From: Mycolicibacterium neoaurum VKM Ac-1815D
GTDB taxonomy: Bacteria > Actinomycetota > Actinomycetes > Mycobacteriales > Mycobacteriaceae
Direction: 5' to 3'
Length of the DNA stretch: 64,000 nt
Assembly: GCF_000317305.3 (NCBI RefSeq)
Contig: NC_023036.2
Coordinates: 2,852,001 to 2,916,000, forward strand
In this document: one piece after another, positions 40,149 to 51,100 of the stretch
Numbering within the stretch: position 1 is the stretch's first letter
Layout of the letters: the number at the start of each line of letters is the position of its first letter
Translations under genes and position numbers: made by a program
The notes under the pieces: generated by a model
Told to the model about the DNA's origin: nothing
The model's database searches: none
Seen by the model: the letters and a program-made list of their open reading frames with translations, nothing else

Positions 40149-41441
40149 ATGCCCGCGTTGACGCCGGCCGAGATCGGCGCGATCGACTCCGCGCACATCT
40201 GGCACCCCTACAGCACCATCGGCCCCGCGGCGTTACCGCCGGTGGTGGCGACCGCCGCCCGCGGCGCCTGGCTCGAACTACATCACCGCGGACGCCGCAT
40301 CGACGCGCTGGACGCGATGAGCTCGTGGTGGACCGCGGTGCACGGGCACGGACACCCCCGCCTGGACGCGGCGCTGAGTGCGCAACTGGCCACCATGAAC
40401 CACGTCATGTTCGGCGGTCTGACCCACGAGCCCGCCGCCCGGCTGGCCCGATTGCTCGTCGACATCACCCCGGTCGGGCTGGAGACGGTGTTCTTCAGCG
40501 ATTCGGGCTCGGTCTCGGTGGAGGTGGCCGTCAAGATGGCGCTGCAGTACTGGCGCAGCCGCGGCCGGCCCGGCAAGCACCGGCTGATGACCTGGCGGGG
40601 CGGGTATCACGGTGACACCTTCACTCCGATGAGCGTGTGCGATCCCGCGGGCGGTATGCACGCCATCTGGAGCGATGTGCTGGTCCGCCAGGTCTTCGCG
40701 CCCGCGGTGCCCGGTCCGTTCGATACCTCCTATGTCGCCGCGTTCGAGGCACAGTTGACCGAACATGCCGACGAGCTCGCCGCGGTGATCGTCGAACCGG
40801 TTGTGCAGGGCGCCGGCGGGATGCGCTTCCACGATCCGCGGTACCTGGTCGAACTGCGCCGGATCTGCGACGAGAACGAGGTGCTGCTGATCTTCGACGA
40901 GATCGCCACCGGATTCGGCCGCACCGGGGAGTTGTTCGCCGCCGACCACGCCGGTGTCAGCCCCGACATCATGTGTGTAGGCAAGGCGTTGACGGGCGGT
41001 TATGTCACCTTGGCTGCGACATTGTGCACCGCGGAGATCGCCACGACGATCAGCAACGGAGACCCGGGCGCGTTGATGCACGGACCGACCTTCATGGCCA
41101 ACGCCCTGGCCTGCGCGGTGTCGGTGGCCGCCGTCGAGCTGCTGCTGGAGGGGGACTGGCGCGGCGCTGTCGGTGCAATCGAGGCGGGACTGCGGACCGG
41201 TCTGGAACCGGCGCGCGAGCTGGCCTCGGTGGCCGATGTGCGGGTGCTCGGTGGCATCGGTGTCATCGAGATGGCCGAACCGGTCGATATGGCGGTGGCC
41301 ACCGAGACCGCGCTGGAGCACGGCTTGTGGTTGCGGCCGTTCGGCAGGCTGGTCTACGCCATGCCGCCCTTCATCTGTACGCCCGACGAGGTGAGTCAGA
41401 TCGGTGCGGGCATGGTGGCGGTCGCGCGTGCATTAACCTGA
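40149..41441 (+). CDS. bioA: adenosylmethionine-8-amino-7-oxononanoate aminotransferase
   Basis: BioA transfers an amino group from SAM to KAPA to give DAPA in biotin synthesis. The 430-residue PLP enzyme has the expected WHPYSTIGP start, [15 protein letters not shown], the [13 protein letters not shown] block and the Schiff-base Lys279 in [11 protein letters not shown] 40149 gives the family N-terminus and lies eight bases after TAGTGT (40135-40140), so it is probably leaderless; GTG 40137 is the alternative. A BioQ box overlaps its stop codon but serves bioF. No BioQ box is seen in front of bioA itself. Confidence 0.96.
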   Translation: MPALTPAEIGAIDSAHIWHPYSTIGPAALPPVVATAARGAWLELHHRGRRIDALDAMSSWWTAVHGHGHPRLDAALSAQLATMNHVMFGGLTHEPAARLARLLVDITPVGLETVFFSDSGSVSVEVAVKMALQYWRSRGRPGKHRLMTWRGGYHGDTFTPMSVCDPAGGMHAIWSDVLVRQVFAPAVPGPFDTSYVAAFEAQLTEHADELAAVIVEPVVQGAGGMRFHDPRYLVELRRICDENEVLLIFDEIATGFGRTGELFAADHAGVSPDIMCVGKALTGGYVTLAATLCTAEIATTISNGDPGALMHGPTFMANALACAVSVAAVELLLEGDWRGAVGAIEAGLRTGLEPARELASVADVRVLGGIGVIEMAEPVDMAVATETALEHGLWLRPFGRLVYAMPPFICTPDEVSQIGAGMVAVARALT

Positions 41442-41451
41442 ACGGTGTTCA
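41439..41451. promoter_or_regulatory. BioQ box in front of bioF
   Basis: TGAACGGTGTTCA is a TGAAC-N3-GTTCA palindrome whose first three bases are the bioA stop codon. TAACCT (41434-41439) directly before it is a plausible -10 box. Binding would block transcription of bioF, bioD and the downstream gene. The same 13-mer occurs at 44430-44442. Confidence 0.85.
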
Positions 41452-41470
41452 AGTGTCGAAAGGACGTCCA

Positions 41471-42607
41471 GTGACACGCACCGGTCTTTCCCCACTGGCC
41501 TGGCTGGCCGGTGTCGAGGAGCGCCGCCGCGCCCAGGGGCTGCGCCGCACGTTGCGGGCCCGCCCGCCCGTCGGCACCGAGCTCGATCTGGCCTCCAACG
41601 ACTATCTCGGGCTGTCCCAGCACCCCGATGTGCTGGCCGGCGGCGTGCAGGCGCTGCGCACCTGGGGTGCCGGCGCCGGGGGCTCGCGCCTGGTCACCGG
41701 TAACACCGAACTGCATGAGCAGTTCGAGGCCGCACTCGCCGATTTCGCCGGATTCGAGTCGGCCCTGGTGTTCTCCTCGGGCTACGCCGCGAATATCGGG
41801 GCGCTGGTATCGCTGACCGGTGCCGGCTCGCTGCTGGTGTCCGACGCGTTGACCCATGCCTCGATCGTCGACGCGTGCCGGCTGTCGCGGGCCCGCATCG
41901 CGGTGACCCCGCACCGCGATATCGCGGCGGTCGCCGATGCGCTGTCGGCCCGGTCCGAGGAGCGTGCCGTCGTGGTCACCGAGTCGGTGTTCAGCACCGA
42001 CGGGGTGTTGGCCCCGCTGCGCGAACTGCACGAGGTGTGCCGCCGATTCGGCGCGCTGCTGGTGGTCGATGAGGCGCACGGTCTCGGGGTGCGCGGTACG
42101 GGCGGGCAAGGTCTGCTGAACGAAGTCGGGTTGGCCGGCGCGCCGGATGTGGTGATGACCACGACGCTGTCCAAGGCGCTCGGCAGTCAGGGCGGCGCGG
42201 TGCTCGGCCCGGCCGCCGTGCGGGCCCACCTCATCGACACCGCGCGCACCTTCATCTTCGACACCGGGCTGGCCCCGGCCGCCGTCGGTGCGGCGCTCGC
42301 TGCGCTGCAGGTGCTGGTCGCGCAGCCGCAGCTGGCGGGTGCGGTGCTGGCCAGGGCGGCCGAGTTGGCCCGGATCTGCGATGTCGCCGAGGAACCCACC
42401 TCGGCCGTCGTCTCGGTCATCCTCGGTGACCCCGAGGTCGCCGTCGCCGCGGCGGCGGCATGCCTGGATCGTGGCGTGCGGGTCGGGTGCTTCCGTCCGC
42501 CGACGGTGCCTGCCGGGACATCGCGATTGCGGTTGACGGCCAGGGCCGCCCTTACCGCGGAGGAGATGGCGCTGGCCCGTGATGTGCTGACCGAGGTTCT
42601 CGGGTGA
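41471..42607 (+). CDS. bioF: 8-amino-7-oxononanoate synthase
   Basis: BioF condenses pimeloyl-ACP or pimeloyl-CoA with alanine to form KAPA. The 378 residues show [43 protein letters not shown] and the PLP Lys235 in [15 protein letters not shown] 41471 is preceded by AAAGGA seven bases upstream; GTG 41453 is possible, but its start would sit inside the regulatory region. The bioD gene follows after ten bases, so they share a transcript from the BioQ-controlled promoter. Confidence 0.95.
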   Translation: MTRTGLSPLAWLAGVEERRRAQGLRRTLRARPPVGTELDLASNDYLGLSQHPDVLAGGVQALRTWGAGAGGSRLVTGNTELHEQFEAALADFAGFESALVFSSGYAANIGALVSLTGAGSLLVSDALTHASIVDACRLSRARIAVTPHRDIAAVADALSARSEERAVVVTESVFSTDGVLAPLRELHEVCRRFGALLVVDEAHGLGVRGTGGQGLLNEVGLAGAPDVVMTTTLSKALGSQGGAVLGPAAVRAHLIDTARTFIFDTGLAPAAVGAALAALQVLVAQPQLAGAVLARAAELARICDVAEEPTSAVVSVILGDPEVAVAAAAACLDRGVRVGCFRPPTVPAGTSRLRLTARAALTAEEMALARDVLTEVLG

Positions 42608-42617
42608 GCGAGAACAG

Positions 42618-43295
42618 ATGAGCATCGTCATGGTCACCGGCACCGACACCGGGGTCGGCAAGACGGTCACGACCGCGGGATTGGCGTGCGCGGCGCGGTT
42701 GGCCGGCCTCGATGTGGCGGTGTGCAAACCGGTGCAGACCGGAACCGTCGACGGCGACGACGACCTCGGCGAGGTCGGCAGGCTCGCCGGCATCACGGCG
42801 CTCCACGGCGGTTGGCGTTATCCCGAACCGCTGGCTCCGGTCGCGGCGGCGGACCGGGCCGGGCTGGCACTGCCGACCGCGCCGGAACTGCTCGACGCGG
42901 TGCGGGCCGCCGATGCTCCCGGGCGGCTGACCATCGTGGAAGGCGCCGGCGGTCTGCTTGTCGAACTGGGTGCCGACGGGGTGACGCTGCGCGATCTGGC
43001 CAGAGCGCTGGGCGCACCGGTGCTGGTGGTCGTCGCGCCCGGCCTCGGCACCCTCAACCACACCGCGCTGACCCTGGAAGCCCTCGCCGGGCACGGGCTG
43101 GACAGCGCCGGACTGGTCGTCGGGTCGTGGCCGTCGCAGCCCGGTATCGCCGAGCAGGGGAACCGGGCCGCGCTGGCAGAACTCGGGAAGATCCGGGCGG
43201 TGCTACCCGCCGGCGCGGGGCGAGTGACTCCGCGGGAGTTCGAGACGATCGCCGCGCAGTCCTTCGACCGCCCCTGGCTCGCGGGATTGGCCTAG
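42618..43295 (+). CDS. bioD: dethiobiotin synthetase
   Basis: BioD closes the ureido ring of dethiobiotin from DAPA, CO2 and ATP. The P-loop GTDTGVGKT is at residues 8-16 (Lys15), the CKPVQTG motif follows near residue 35, and [11 protein letters not shown] marks the second nucleotide site. At 225 residues it is a normal length. A further small gene begins three bases after its stop. Confidence 0.95.
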   Translation: MSIVMVTGTDTGVGKTVTTAGLACAARLAGLDVAVCKPVQTGTVDGDDDLGEVGRLAGITALHGGWRYPEPLAPVAAADRAGLALPTAPELLDAVRAADAPGRLTIVEGAGGLLVELGADGVTLRDLARALGAPVLVVVAPGLGTLNHTALTLEALAGHGLDSAGLVVGSWPSQPGIAEQGNRAALAELGKIRAVLPAGAGRVTPREFETIAAQSFDRPWLAGLA

Positions 43296-43298
43296 CGC

Positions 43299-43823
43299 GT
43301 GGTGCATTCGGTGGAGTTGACCCTCGACGACGCCGGCGATGCCGCGGTGCGCCGGATCTGGACCGCGCTGCGGGATGCCGGCCTGCCCAGTCAGGCCGAC
43401 CACACCGGCGCGAGCAACCGACCACATACGACGCTGACCGTTGCCGAGGACATCTCGCGCGCGGCCGACCCCGATCTGGTCGCGGCGCTCCCGCGCCTCC
43501 CGATGCCGTGCCGGCTCGGCGCGCCGGTGGTGTTCGGTCAGGGTCGCTATACGGTGGCGCTGCTGGTGGTGCCCTCCGTCGAACTGCTGGACCTGCATGC
43601 ACAGGTGCATCGAATCTGCTTGCCGCACATGGCTTCCGGCGCGTTAGGGCATACCGGTCCCGGTAGCTGGACACCGCACGTGACGGTGGCCCGTCGGGTC
43701 GGGGCCGAGCAGCTGGCCGCGGTGTGCGAGATCGCCGCGGCGGGACGGGAGATCGAGGGCGGGTTCGCCGGCCTGCGTCACTGGGACGGCAATGCCCGCA
43801 TCGTCCAGCCGATCACCGGCTGA
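43299..43823 (+). CDS. 2H phosphoesterase / 2'-5' RNA ligase-like protein
   Basis: A 174-residue protein with the two H-x-T/S motifs of the 2H phosphoesterase superfamily: PHTTLT (about residues 47-52) and TPHVTVAR (about 126-133). The family hydrolyses cyclic phosphodiesters in RNA or nucleotides. The GTG start lies three bases after the bioD stop, so it belongs to the biotin transcript, as Rv1571 does. Its link to biotin is unknown. The 3' end overlaps the convergent bioQ gene by 11 bases. Confidence 0.8.
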   Translation: MVHSVELTLDDAGDAAVRRIWTALRDAGLPSQADHTGASNRPHTTLTVAEDISRAADPDLVAALPRLPMPCRLGAPVVFGQGRYTVALLVVPSVELLDLHAQVHRICLPHMASGALGHTGPGSWTPHVTVARRVGAEQLAAVCEIAAAGREIEGGFAGLRHWDGNARIVQPITG

Positions 43824-44397
43824 GGGACTTGTAGGCCGCCATCCCGTCGATCAGCAGGGTCAGGCCGAATCCGAAGCGCTGGCCGGCATCACCGGCCAGC
43901 GCGGACTGGCTTTCGGGAAGGTCGGCACCCGCGGCGTCCCACTGCAGCCGGGACTGTTCGTCGACGGTGAATCCCAGCACGTAGTAGACGACGGTGCGGG
44001 CGGCGAGTTCGGAATGCGTCCCCGCCACGCCGGCCTCGGTTGCCGCGGTGCTCAGCCAGGAGACGATCTCCGCCATCGCCGCCGACTGGCCGGCCGCGAA
44101 ACTCGCCGACACCAGTTCGGCGCCGTCGGTATGCGACAGCAGGGCGTCGCGCAGCCGGCGGCACGCCGTGTCCAGCTGCTCGCGCCAGGTGCCGCTGGTG
44201 GGCTGCTCCAGGGCGGGCTGCAGGATCCGGTCGGCAACGGCGCCGAGCAGTTCCTGCTTGTTGGCGAAATGCCAGTACAGCGCGCCGGGGCTGACGTTGA
44301 GCTCACGGGCCAACCTGCGCATCGTCAGATCGGCGATACCGAAGTCGTCCAGCAGTGCTGTCGCCGCGTCGACGACATCCCGTTTGTGGAGCTGCAC
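43813..44397 (-). CDS. bioQ: TetR family biotin repressor BioQ
   Basis: A 194-residue TetR regulator with the HTH at residues 27-47 (LTMRRLARELNVSPGALYWHF) and a longer helical ligand domain. It sits divergent from bioB with two TGAAC-N3-GTTCA palindromes in the gap, the arrangement described for BioQ of M. smegmatis, which represses bio genes. GTG 44397 lies six bases after TAAGGT (minus strand, 44404-44409), so the mRNA is probably leaderless and the near palindrome covers its promoter: autoregulation is likely. BioQ is thought to respond to biotin supply; the ligand is not visible in the sequence. Confidence 0.88.
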   Translation of the reverse strand: MQLHKRDVVDAATALLDDFGIADLTMRRLARELNVSPGALYWHFANKQELLGAVADRILQPALEQPTSGTWREQLDTACRRLRDALLSHTDGAELVSASFAAGQSAAMAEIVSWLSTAATEAGVAGTHSELAARTVVYYVLGFTVDEQSRLQWDAAGADLPESQSALAGDAGQRFGFGLTLLIDGMAAYKSLSR

Positions 44398-44410
44398 CCC
44401 CTTACCTTAA

Positions 44411-45463
<1,053 letters not shown>

Positions 45464-45484
45464 GGCGCGCTGTAGAACTGACAC

Positions 45485-45736
45485 GTGATGATCGACGAAT
45501 CCCAGGCGCTGCCGGCACCGGTGGCCGCGGGTGTCTACAACCTCTACACCGGCGTCGAGCTCGGCGACGAGGCGGGCGCGGCCGTCCCGACCGCGGCCGC
45601 GTTGGGTCTGGAACCGCCGCGGTTCTGCGCAGCGTGTGGGCGCCGGATGATCGTTCAGGTGCGCCCCACCGGCTGGTGGGCAAAATGCTCGCGGCACGGT
45701 GCGGTCGACTCCATCGATCTCGACGCGCGCCGATGA
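45485..45736 (+). CDS. bsaP: biotin synthase auxiliary protein
   Basis: An 83-residue protein right behind bioB, matching Rv1590 in place and size. It has three cysteines, Cys48, Cys51 and Cys68, in FCAACGRRM and [10 protein letters not shown], an iron-sulfur or zinc pattern. Work on mycobacteria has described an auxiliary protein (BsaP) that biotin synthase needs for turnover; I assign the name from position and cysteine pattern. GTG 45485 or ATG 45488 can start it. Its stop overlaps the next start as ATGA. Confidence 0.8.
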   Translation: MMIDESQALPAPVAAGVYNLYTGVELGDEAGAAVPTAAALGLEPPRFCAACGRRMIVQVRPTGWWAKCSRHGAVDSIDLDARR

Positions 45737-46413
45737 TCGTGGCCGAACAGGTGGCGCCGCCGCGTACCGGCCGGCGGACGGCCGCGTCGCGGGTCTTCCT
45801 CGCACTGCTGGCGACCGGCGTGCCGATCGGCGCGTTGTGGGCATGGCTGGCACCGCCCGCCCGGGGCATCGTCGCGCTGACCCGGTCCGGCGACCGGGTC
45901 AAGGCCTACCTGGGCAACGACTCCGACCAGCTGTTCCTCGGGGCGTTCCTGCTCGTCGGCTTTGCGGGCGTGGTCGCCGTCGTCGCCGCCGTGGCGGTCT
46001 GGCAATGGCGGGCCCATCGCGGTCCCGTGCTGCTGGTCGCGCTGGCGGCCGGGTCGGCGGGCGCGCTGGGGGTCGCGGCCGGAATCGGTGCGGTGCTGGT
46101 CCACTGGCGCTACGGCACCATCGACGTGAACACCGCTCCGGTCAGCGAGACCGACCGCGTCCACTACGTGTTGGAGGCGCCCGCGGTGTTCTTCGGGCAT
46201 GGTCCGCTGGTGGTGGCCGCGACCGTCTTGCTGCCCGCCGCGGTGGCCGCGATGACGTACGCGCTGCTGGCCGTGTCGGCCTCTCGTGACGATCTCGGCG
46301 CGTGGCCGCCGGCGCGCTATCCCGGGATCTACCCGCCGGTCGCGCCGGTCAGCGGTCCAGGACCGACAGCGGCAGCCGGCGAAGACGCCGTCCGGTCAGC
46401 ACCTTCGCCGTGA
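45733..46413 (+). CDS. DUF2567-type membrane protein
   Basis: A 226-residue protein with about four membrane segments and a proline-rich cytoplasmic tail. It corresponds by position to Rv1591. The first 20 residues are polar and basic, then the first segment [20 protein letters not shown] begins. A soluble stretch around residues 115-150 contains [23 protein letters not shown] 45733 overlaps the bsaP stop, implying co-translation with the bioB transcript. The last 65 bases overlap the convergent lipase gene. Function unknown. Confidence 0.75.
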   Translation: MIVAEQVAPPRTGRRTAASRVFLALLATGVPIGALWAWLAPPARGIVALTRSGDRVKAYLGNDSDQLFLGAFLLVGFAGVVAVVAAVAVWQWRAHRGPVLLVALAAGSAGALGVAAGIGAVLVHWRYGTIDVNTAPVSETDRVHYVLEAPAVFFGHGPLVVAATVLLPAAVAAMTYALLAVSASRDDLGAWPPARYPGIYPPVAPVSGPGPTAAAGEDAVRSAPSP

Positions 46414-47698
46414 TGACCGCCAACCGCGCCATACCGCGGTAGGTCGACGGGTTGAACAGCGTCGGCCATGTGGTGCGCGCCAGGTTGGCGCCGAGCGGCC
46501 GGCCCGCGAAGCGGTCGGACAGCCAGCGCAACGCCATGGGAGCAGACATCGGGTGCAACAGCAGATGCTCGCTGAACATGTCCCGGTGGTAGGTGACATG
46601 TGCGCCACCGGATGAGTAGGTGTCGGCGAGCTCGTCGATACCGTCCACCGAGATGATCTCGTCGTGCACGGCCTGGATGATCAGCACCGGCGGGGTCGGC
46701 ACCGCGGCACCGAGCTTGATGTCGTCGAAGACGTGCTGCACCTCGGGTGCGGACAGGATCTGTTCCAGCGGTTGATCCAGCAGGTCGCCCATATCCGTGC
46801 GCCAGAACCGCACGATGGCTTCCACCGTCGTCATGTGGTGCAACCGGTCCAGCAGGTCACGGCCGTATTCGCTGGTGTGTTCGGCGATGATCCGCTGCAG
46901 ACCGGGGTAGACGTCGGCCAGTGCGGCGACCACCAGCGCGGGAAGGGCCGCGGCGAACGTGCCGTTGAGCTTGCGGAACGTGCGGCCCAGATCGCCGACC
47001 GGGGAGCCGAGCACCGCGCCGACGATATTGAGCTCGGGGGCGTAGGTTCCGCTCATCTCGGCGGCCCAGGCGCTGGCAAGTCCGCCGCCGGAGTATCCCC
47101 ACAGGCCGATCGGCGCCTCGGGAGAGAGGTCGAGCTGTTCGGAGCCGATGGCCGCACGCAACCCGTCCAGGATGCGGTACCCGGGCTCGTAGGGCGTGCC
47201 CCAGCTGCCGTTGACCCCCTCATGGTCGGGTACCGAGACCGCCCAGCCCTCGGCGATCGCGGCGGCCACCAGTAGCATCTCGAACTGCGGCACCGAGCCG
47301 GGCGCCACGGCGTGGCGGCGCAGGGCGTAGGACGGGAAGCACCGCGAGGTGATCGCGTCGATCGCGCACTGGTAGGAGACCACCGGGCAGATCTGCTCGG
47401 GACCACGCTCTGCCGGGACGACGATCGTCGTGGCGGCGGCCTCAGGCCTGCCGTTCATATCGGTGGTCCGGTAGAGCAACTGCACCGCCCGGATCTGCTG
47501 CGGGATCAGGCCGAGGAAGGCCAGCTCGACGTCCCTGCTGCGCAGCACGGTGCCCGGGGTGGCGTGCTGGAAGCCCTCGGGGGCCACGTAGAACGGATCG
47601 TCCTCGGGCAGCTGCGGGCGGGCGCGTCGGTCGAGCGCCTCATGCGGGACGGCGCCGATCCACTCGGCGTCCGATAGGGCGGAGCTGCCAAAGTCCAT
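46349..47698 (-). CDS. secretory-lipase family alpha/beta hydrolase
   Basis: A 449-residue alpha/beta hydrolase of the LIP (secretory lipase) family, like Rv1592c. The nucleophile elbow is [16 protein letters not shown] (about residues 198-213; Ser in GYSGG). [24 protein letters not shown] supplies the acid and [10 protein letters not shown] the His. No clear signal peptide is present at ATG 47698, so its location is uncertain. Members split acyl esters. The lipids served here are unknown. The 3' end overlaps the DUF2567 gene. Confidence 0.85.
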   Translation of the reverse strand: MDFGSSALSDAEWIGAVPHEALDRRARPQLPEDDPFYVAPEGFQHATPGTVLRSRDVELAFLGLIPQQIRAVQLLYRTTDMNGRPEAAATTIVVPAERGPEQICPVVSYQCAIDAITSRCFPSYALRRHAVAPGSVPQFEMLLVAAAIAEGWAVSVPDHEGVNGSWGTPYEPGYRILDGLRAAIGSEQLDLSPEAPIGLWGYSGGGLASAWAAEMSGTYAPELNIVGAVLGSPVGDLGRTFRKLNGTFAAALPALVVAALADVYPGLQRIIAEHTSEYGRDLLDRLHHMTTVEAIVRFWRTDMGDLLDQPLEQILSAPEVQHVFDDIKLGAAVPTPPVLIIQAVHDEIISVDGIDELADTYSSGGAHVTYHRDMFSEHLLLHPMSAPMALRWLSDRFAGRPLGANLARTTWPTLFNPSTYRGMARLAVITAKVLTGRRLRRLPLSVLDR

Positions 47699-47741
47699 CC
47701 GGGCATTGTTACTTAAGAACCGTCTAAGAATCCAGTCCGAC

Positions 47742-48434
47742 TCACCCGGGTGGCCGTAACGCCGCGAACTCGTCGGTCACCCGATACCTGTCCTCGGTGA
47801 ACCGGTACAGCGCCGCGGGCCGCCCGCCGCTGCGGCCGGAACGCGCCGTCGTTCCGGTCCTGGTGATCACCTGCCGACGCTCGAGCACACGCTGCAGATT
47901 GGTCACGTCGACCGGGTGGCCCAGTGCCGCGCTGTAGATGTCTCGCAACGTGGACAACGCGAATTCCTTTGGTGCCAAGGCGAAACCGATATTGGTGTAC
48001 GACAGCTTGGCGATCAGCCGGGCGCAGGCGTTCTCGACCATGGTGCCGTGGTCGAAGGCCATCGGCGGAAGGTTCGACACCGGGTGCCAGCGGGTGTCCG
48101 GTGGTAACTCGGGGGTGGCGGGGGAGGGCACCAGGCCGAGGAAGGTCGATGCGATGGTGCGCGCCCCCGGCACCCGGGCCGGGTCGGAGAACACCGCCAG
48201 CTGCTCCAGGTGTGCCAGTTCGCGCAGGTCGACCTTCTCGGCGAGTTGACGCCGAACTGAACTGATCATGTCCTCGTCGTGCCGGAGCTGACCGCCGGGT
48301 AGTGCCCAGGCGCCGCGTTCGGGATCCATTGCGCGCTCCCATAACAGCACGCTGAGCTGCGGGTTTTTGGTGTCCAGCCGGCGAACCTGGAGCACGACGG
48401 CGAGCACTTCGTGCGCGGTGCTACGATGAGCCAT
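47742..48434 (-). CDS. nrtR: NrtR-type NAD synthesis regulator (degenerate Nudix plus winged helix)
   Basis: A 230-residue protein with an N-terminal Nudix fold and a C-terminal winged-helix domain (about residues 150-225). The Nudix box [23 protein letters not shown] keeps its shape, but two of the usual catalytic Glu positions of the REUXEEXGU core are Gln and Lys. It is thus probably a sensor, not an enzyme, as in NrtR repressors that bind ADP-ribose and control NAD synthesis. I choose ATG 48434 because it lies seven bases after TATGAT (minus strand, 48442-48447) and just beside a palindrome; ATG 48446 would place the operator in the coding region. It is divergent from nadABC. Confidence 0.85.
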   Translation of the reverse strand: MAHRSTAHEVLAVVLQVRRLDTKNPQLSVLLWERAMDPERGAWALPGGQLRHDEDMISSVRRQLAEKVDLRELAHLEQLAVFSDPARVPGARTIASTFLGLVPSPATPELPPDTRWHPVSNLPPMAFDHGTMVENACARLIAKLSYTNIGFALAPKEFALSTLRDIYSAALGHPVDVTNLQRVLERRQVITRTGTTARSGRSGGRPAALYRFTEDRYRVTDEFAALRPPG

Positions 48435-48457
48435 GTTTTCGATCATAAGTCGAAAAC
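48435..48457. promoter_or_regulatory. NrtR operator candidate between nrtR and nadA
   Basis: GTTTTCGA (48435-48442) and TCGAAAAC (48450-48457) are perfect 8-bp inverted repeats separated by seven bases. The site covers the -10 box of nrtR and the probable start region of nadA, so one dimer could switch off both directions. Confidence 0.75.
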
Positions 48458-48482
48458 CTCGGTAGGCAAAAAGGAGACTGCC

Positions 48483-49532
48483 ATGACGGTCCTGGATCGC
48501 ACCGGCGCACTCAACAGCGTGCTGGCTGCACGCATCGTCGACGGCGCCGGCGGATACGGCGGCATCGTGCCCGACGGGCAGTGGGCCGCGGAGGTGCGCA
48601 GACTCGCCGATCTGCGCAACGCGACGCTGCTGGCGCACAACTACCAGCTGCCGGCCATCCAGGATGTCGCCGACCACGTCGGTGACTCGCTCGCGCTGTC
48701 GCGCATCGCGGCCGAGGCATCCGAGGACACGATCGTGTTCTGCGGGGTGCACTTCATGGCCGAGACCGCGAAGATCCTCAGCCCCGACAAGACCGTGCTC
48801 ATTCCCGATCAGCGCGCCGGCTGCTCATTGGCCGACTCCATCACCGCCGAGGAATTGCGGGCGTGGAAGGACGAGTACCCCGACGCCGTCGTGGTGTCGT
48901 ATGTGAACACCACCGCCGCGGTCAAGGCGCTCACCGACATCTGCTGTACCTCCTCGAACGCGGTCGAGGTGGTGGCCTCCATCCCCGAGGACCGCACCGT
49001 GCTGTTCTGCCCCGATCAGTTCCTGGGTGCACATGTCCGCCGGGTCACCGGCCGCAAGAACCTGCACGTCTGGGCCGGTGAGTGCCATGTGCACGCCGGT
49101 ATCAACGGCGACGAGCTGGCCGCGCAGGCCCGATCGCATCCGGATGCCGAGCTGTTCGTGCATCCCGAGTGTGGTTGTGCCACCTCGGCGTTGTACCTCG
49201 CCGGTGAGGGTGCCGTGCCCGAGGAGCGGGTGAAGATCCTGTCCACCGGCGGCATGCTCGATGCCGCGCGTGAGACCCGCGCCCACCAGGTGCTGGTCGC
49301 CACCGAGGTCGGCATGCTGCACCAGTTACGCAGGGCTGCACCGGAAGTCGACTTCCTCGCGGTCAATGACCGGGCGTCGTGCAGCTACATGAAGATGATC
49401 ACGCCCGCCGCGTTGCTGCGCTGCCTCGTCGAGGGCGCCGACGAGGTGCACGTCGATGCCGATGTCGCCGCGGCCGGGCGTAAGAGTGTCCAGCGCATGA
49501 TCGAGATCGGGCAGCCCGGCGGCGGGGAATGA
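48483..49532 (+). CDS. nadA: quinolinate synthase
   Basis: NadA makes quinolinate from iminoaspartate and dihydroxyacetone phosphate using a [4Fe-4S] cluster. The 349 residues contain [22 protein letters not shown]. The three cluster cysteines are likely those in ICCTSSN, HPECGC and [11 protein letters not shown] 48483 is preceded by AAGGAG (48471-48476). It is the first gene of nadABC; nadB overlaps its stop as ATGA. Confidence 0.95.
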   Translation: MTVLDRTGALNSVLAARIVDGAGGYGGIVPDGQWAAEVRRLADLRNATLLAHNYQLPAIQDVADHVGDSLALSRIAAEASEDTIVFCGVHFMAETAKILSPDKTVLIPDQRAGCSLADSITAEELRAWKDEYPDAVVVSYVNTTAAVKALTDICCTSSNAVEVVASIPEDRTVLFCPDQFLGAHVRRVTGRKNLHVWAGECHVHAGINGDELAAQARSHPDAELFVHPECGCATSALYLAGEGAVPEERVKILSTGGMLDAARETRAHQVLVATEVGMLHQLRRAAPEVDFLAVNDRASCSYMKMITPAALLRCLVEGADEVHVDADVAAAGRKSVQRMIEIGQPGGGE

Positions 49533-51100
49533 TCACGTGCGGTGGTGCCGGCTTCTGGCAGCAGCGCGCTGACGTCGTCGTCATCGGGACCGGGGTCGCC
49601 GGACTGGTCGCGGCCCTGGCCGCGGCGCGTACGGGCCGAAAGGTCGTGGTGCTCAGCAAGGTCGGAGAGACGGCCACCTTCTATGCCCAGGGCGGTATCG
49701 CCGTGGTCCTGCCGAGCACCGAGGATTCGGTGCAGGCGCATGTGGCCGACACGGTGGCCGCCGGCGGCGGGCTGTGTGATGCCGACGCGGTGGCGTCCAT
49801 CGTCGCCGACGGGTATGCGGCGGTGTCCGAGCTGGTCGCCGACGGCGCCCGGTTCGACGAGTCCCGGCCCGGGCAGTGGTCGCTGACCCGCGAGGGTGGG
49901 CACACCCGGCGCCGCATCATCCACGCCGGCGGTGATGCCACCGGGGCCGAGGTGCAGCGCGCCCTCAATGCTGCTGCGGCGCAGCTGGATATCCGTCACC
50001 ACCATGTGGCGGTCCAGATCTGCCGGGACGGTGCCGGTGTCACCGGTGTGCTGGTGCACAGCGAGGCCGGGCCCGGACTGTTGCACGCGCCCGCTGTCGT
50101 CCTGGCCACCGGTGGGCTGGGTCATCTCTATGCCGCCACCACCAACCCGGTGGGCTCCACGGGCGATGGTGTGGCCCTGGCGTTGCGGGCCGGCGTCGCG
50201 GTCGGCGATATCGAGTTCGTGCAGTTCCACCCGACGATGCTGTTCACCGGCGCGGCCGGTGGACGTCGACCGCTGGTCACCGAGGCCCTGCGGGGTGAGG
50301 GCGCGATCCTCGTCGACAGCCACGGTGACTCGGTGACGGCGGGTGCGCATCCGCTCGGCGATCTGGCGCCGCGGGATGTGGTCGCGGCCGCGATCGACGA
50401 CCGGCTGCGCGCCACCGGGGACGCCTGCGTCTACCTCGACGCGACCGGCGTGCACGGTGTCGCAGAACGCTTTCCGACCGTCACGGCGGCCTGTCGGGCC
50501 GCGGGCATCGATCCGGTCCGCCAACCGATCCCGGTGGTTCCCGGTGCGCATTACAGCTGCGGGGGAGTGCGCACCGATGTGCACGGCCGCACCGAACTGG
50601 CGGGCCTGTTCGCCGCGGGCGAGGTCGCCCGCACCGGTATGCACGGCGCCAACAGGTTGGCCTCCAACAGCTTGTTGGAGGGGCTCGTGGTGGGCGGGCG
50701 CGCCGGACGGGCGGCAGCTGCGCACGCCGGGCGGGCGGGAGTCACCCGCGCGGTATTCGACGACGCGCCGCGCGCACCGATGCTGGAGCGCACAGCCCTG
50801 CAACACGCGATGAGCCGCGACGCCTCGGTCGTGCGCGACGCCGCGGGGTTGCAGCGGCTCACCGCGACCCTGTCCGGTGCCGTCGAACGGCCACTGACCG
50901 ATCGGATCGGTGTCGAAGACGCGGCGCTCACCCTGACGGCACGTGCCGTGGCCGCGGCGGCGTCGGCGCGCACCGAATCCCGCGGTTGTCACCACCGCGC
51001 GGACCATCCCGATACCGATGCCGCCCAGGCGCACGGCACCACCGTGCGACTCGACGATTCCGGTGTGCCGCAGGCGGTCGCACCGTTGGGAGCAAGCTGA
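49529..51100 (+). CDS. nadB: L-aspartate oxidase
   Basis: A flavoenzyme that oxidises aspartate to iminoaspartate for NadA. The FAD-binding [15 protein letters not shown] motif lies at about residues 20-34. The fumarate-reductase-like fold shows [10 protein letters not shown] and the [15 protein letters not shown] active-site strand. The C-terminal helical region is shorter than in E. coli; total length is 523 residues. ATG 49529 overlaps the nadA stop. Confidence 0.95.
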   Translation: MITCGGAGFWQQRADVVVIGTGVAGLVAALAAARTGRKVVVLSKVGETATFYAQGGIAVVLPSTEDSVQAHVADTVAAGGGLCDADAVASIVADGYAAVSELVADGARFDESRPGQWSLTREGGHTRRRIIHAGGDATGAEVQRALNAAAAQLDIRHHHVAVQICRDGAGVTGVLVHSEAGPGLLHAPAVVLATGGLGHLYAATTNPVGSTGDGVALALRAGVAVGDIEFVQFHPTMLFTGAAGGRRPLVTEALRGEGAILVDSHGDSVTAGAHPLGDLAPRDVVAAAIDDRLRATGDACVYLDATGVHGVAERFPTVTAACRAAGIDPVRQPIPVVPGAHYSCGGVRTDVHGRTELAGLFAAGEVARTGMHGANRLASNSLLEGLVVGGRAGRAAAAHAGRAGVTRAVFDDAPRAPMLERTALQHAMSRDASVVRDAAGLQRLTATLSGAVERPLTDRIGVEDAALTLTARAVAAAASARTESRGCHHRADHPDTDAAQAHGTTVRLDDSGVPQAVAPLGAS

